Shown: in pieces, positions 63,667 to 64,000 of the stretch
Numbering within the stretch: position 1 is the first letter of the stretch
Layout: every line of letters starts with the position of its first letter
NCBI RefSeq assembly: GCF_900637205.1
Contig: NZ_LR134355.1
Span: 3,286,001 to 3,350,000, forward strand
DNA length: 64,000 bases
Direction of reading: 5' to 3'
Source: Mycolicibacterium chitae
GTDB lineage: Bacteria; Actinomycetota; Actinomycetes; Mycobacteriales; Mycobacteriaceae
Translations under genes and position numbers: made by a program
Notes under the pieces: generated by a model
Databases searched by the model: none
The model's input: only the letters and a program-made list of their open reading frames with translations
Told to the model about the DNA's origin: nothing

Positions 63667-64000
63667 GTCCGCCGCCAGACGGTGACGCGATTGTTTCCGG
63701 AGTCCGCGATGGCCAACCGGTCCCCCCGCAGCGACATGCCGTACGGCCAGCACAGCGTGTCACGCTGCACCGAGGTCCAGCGATTCTCGCCATTGGAGGC
63801 GAAGTCCGGCTGCGCCAGCACATGATCGGCAGCTCGCCCATCGCGGGGCACACCGTCCCACAACAGTATTCGGTTGTTCGCCGTATCGGCGACGGCGAAG
63901 CATTCGTCGCCGGCGCCGCTGTCCAGACAAACCGCGTACGGGAAACGGAACCGGTCACCAGTGTGCGGGCCGTAGGGCCATTCCGCGGCCGAGGCGAAAT
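63663..64000 (-). CDS. NHL-repeat protein (partial, continues beyond window)
   Basis: The C-terminal 112 residues of a beta-propeller protein. Two NHL-type units end in FAVADTANNRILLWDG and LAIADSGNNRVTVWRRT, each preceded by a P-Y-A/G-V/M strand. The start lies outside the window. It is coupled to hypF by a 4-base overlap. NHL-repeat proteins are reported in actinobacterial hydrogenase loci; the role is unknown, perhaps a scaffold or redox partner. Confidence 0.82.
   Translation of the reverse strand, partial: FASAAEWPYGPHTGDRFRFPYAVCLDSGAGDECFAVADTANNRILLWDGVPRDGRAADHVLAQPDFASNGENRWTSVQRDTLCWPYGMSLRGDRLAIADSGNNRVTVWRRT

Overview
The window is high-GC actinobacterial DNA, almost certainly from a rapidly growing environmental Mycobacterium (Mycolicibacterium). 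Two blocks follow the gene order I remember for M. tuberculosis. Bases 1-29481 match fecB-adhC-nrdF2-flavin monooxygenase-TetR ... nrdE-nrdI-nrdH-FMN reductase-TetR-dinB2 ... SDR-TetR-cyp136 (Rv3044 to Rv3059). Bases 37383-55329 match a UsfY/Rv3143-like pair plus the complete nuoA-N operon (Rv3143 to Rv3158). The material between and within these blocks is accessory and carries most of the interest.

Region by region. 1-5812: iron-siderophore binding lipoprotein (5' end cut off), YciI protein, zinc alcohol dehydrogenase, class Ib ribonucleotide reductase small subunit with a pair of NrdR boxes, BVMO-like monooxygenase and TetR. 6043-12411: an accessory cassette of a geranylgeranyl-reductase-family flavoprotein, a four-TM/double-Rossmann/RyR-domain protein, a protein with two PGDYG-like repeats, and a convergent TIR-TM-WD40 protein. 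This is the best candidate in the window for an undescribed sensing or immune system. 12539-15818: glyoxalase-like protein, an IS110-family element sitting exactly in the loop of a terminator hairpin, a LysR effector-domain protein without HTH, and a DUF5997 protein. 15907-18835: nrdHIE (minus strand) with a second NrdR box pair upstream. 19370-29481: FMN reductase/TetR pair, a DinB2-type polymerase with Leu at the steric gate, zinc peptidase lipoprotein, two PknH-sensor-like proteins, an AAA ATPase, and SDR/TetR/cyp136 with several palindromic operators. 29483-30080: a stand-alone LeuA regulatory domain preceded by a Leu-codon leader peptide and attenuator hairpin.

30123-37241: a persulfide/sulfide module. 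A CstR-type repressor, DUF302, TauE/SafE permease and rhodanese-DUF2892 protein run leftward; a CstB-type persulfide dioxygenase-rhodanese and a sulfide:quinone oxidoreductase run rightward; an ArsR-SulP pair follows. Four near-identical operators (ATACCC-N4-GGGTAT type) tie the two arms together. 38243-40227: class I fructose-1,6-bisphosphatase and proteobacterial-type phosphoribulokinase, the Calvin-cycle signature enzyme pair. 40243-55329: all 14 subunits of NADH dehydrogenase I. 55447-64000: a [NiFe]-hydrogenase maturation operon (hypF, two hypC, hypE, hypD, a SIS protein, a SIS-HypC fusion, a DUF6390-like protein, an unknown, and the end of an NHL-repeat protein), running off the right edge toward what are probably the hydrogenase structural genes.

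Together the sulfide-oxidation, Calvin-cycle and hydrogenase-maturation genes suggest a mycobacterium able to draw electrons from H2 and reduced sulfur and perhaps fix CO2. RuBisCO and the hydrogenase subunits themselves are not in the window. No tRNA, rRNA or CRISPR array was seen.
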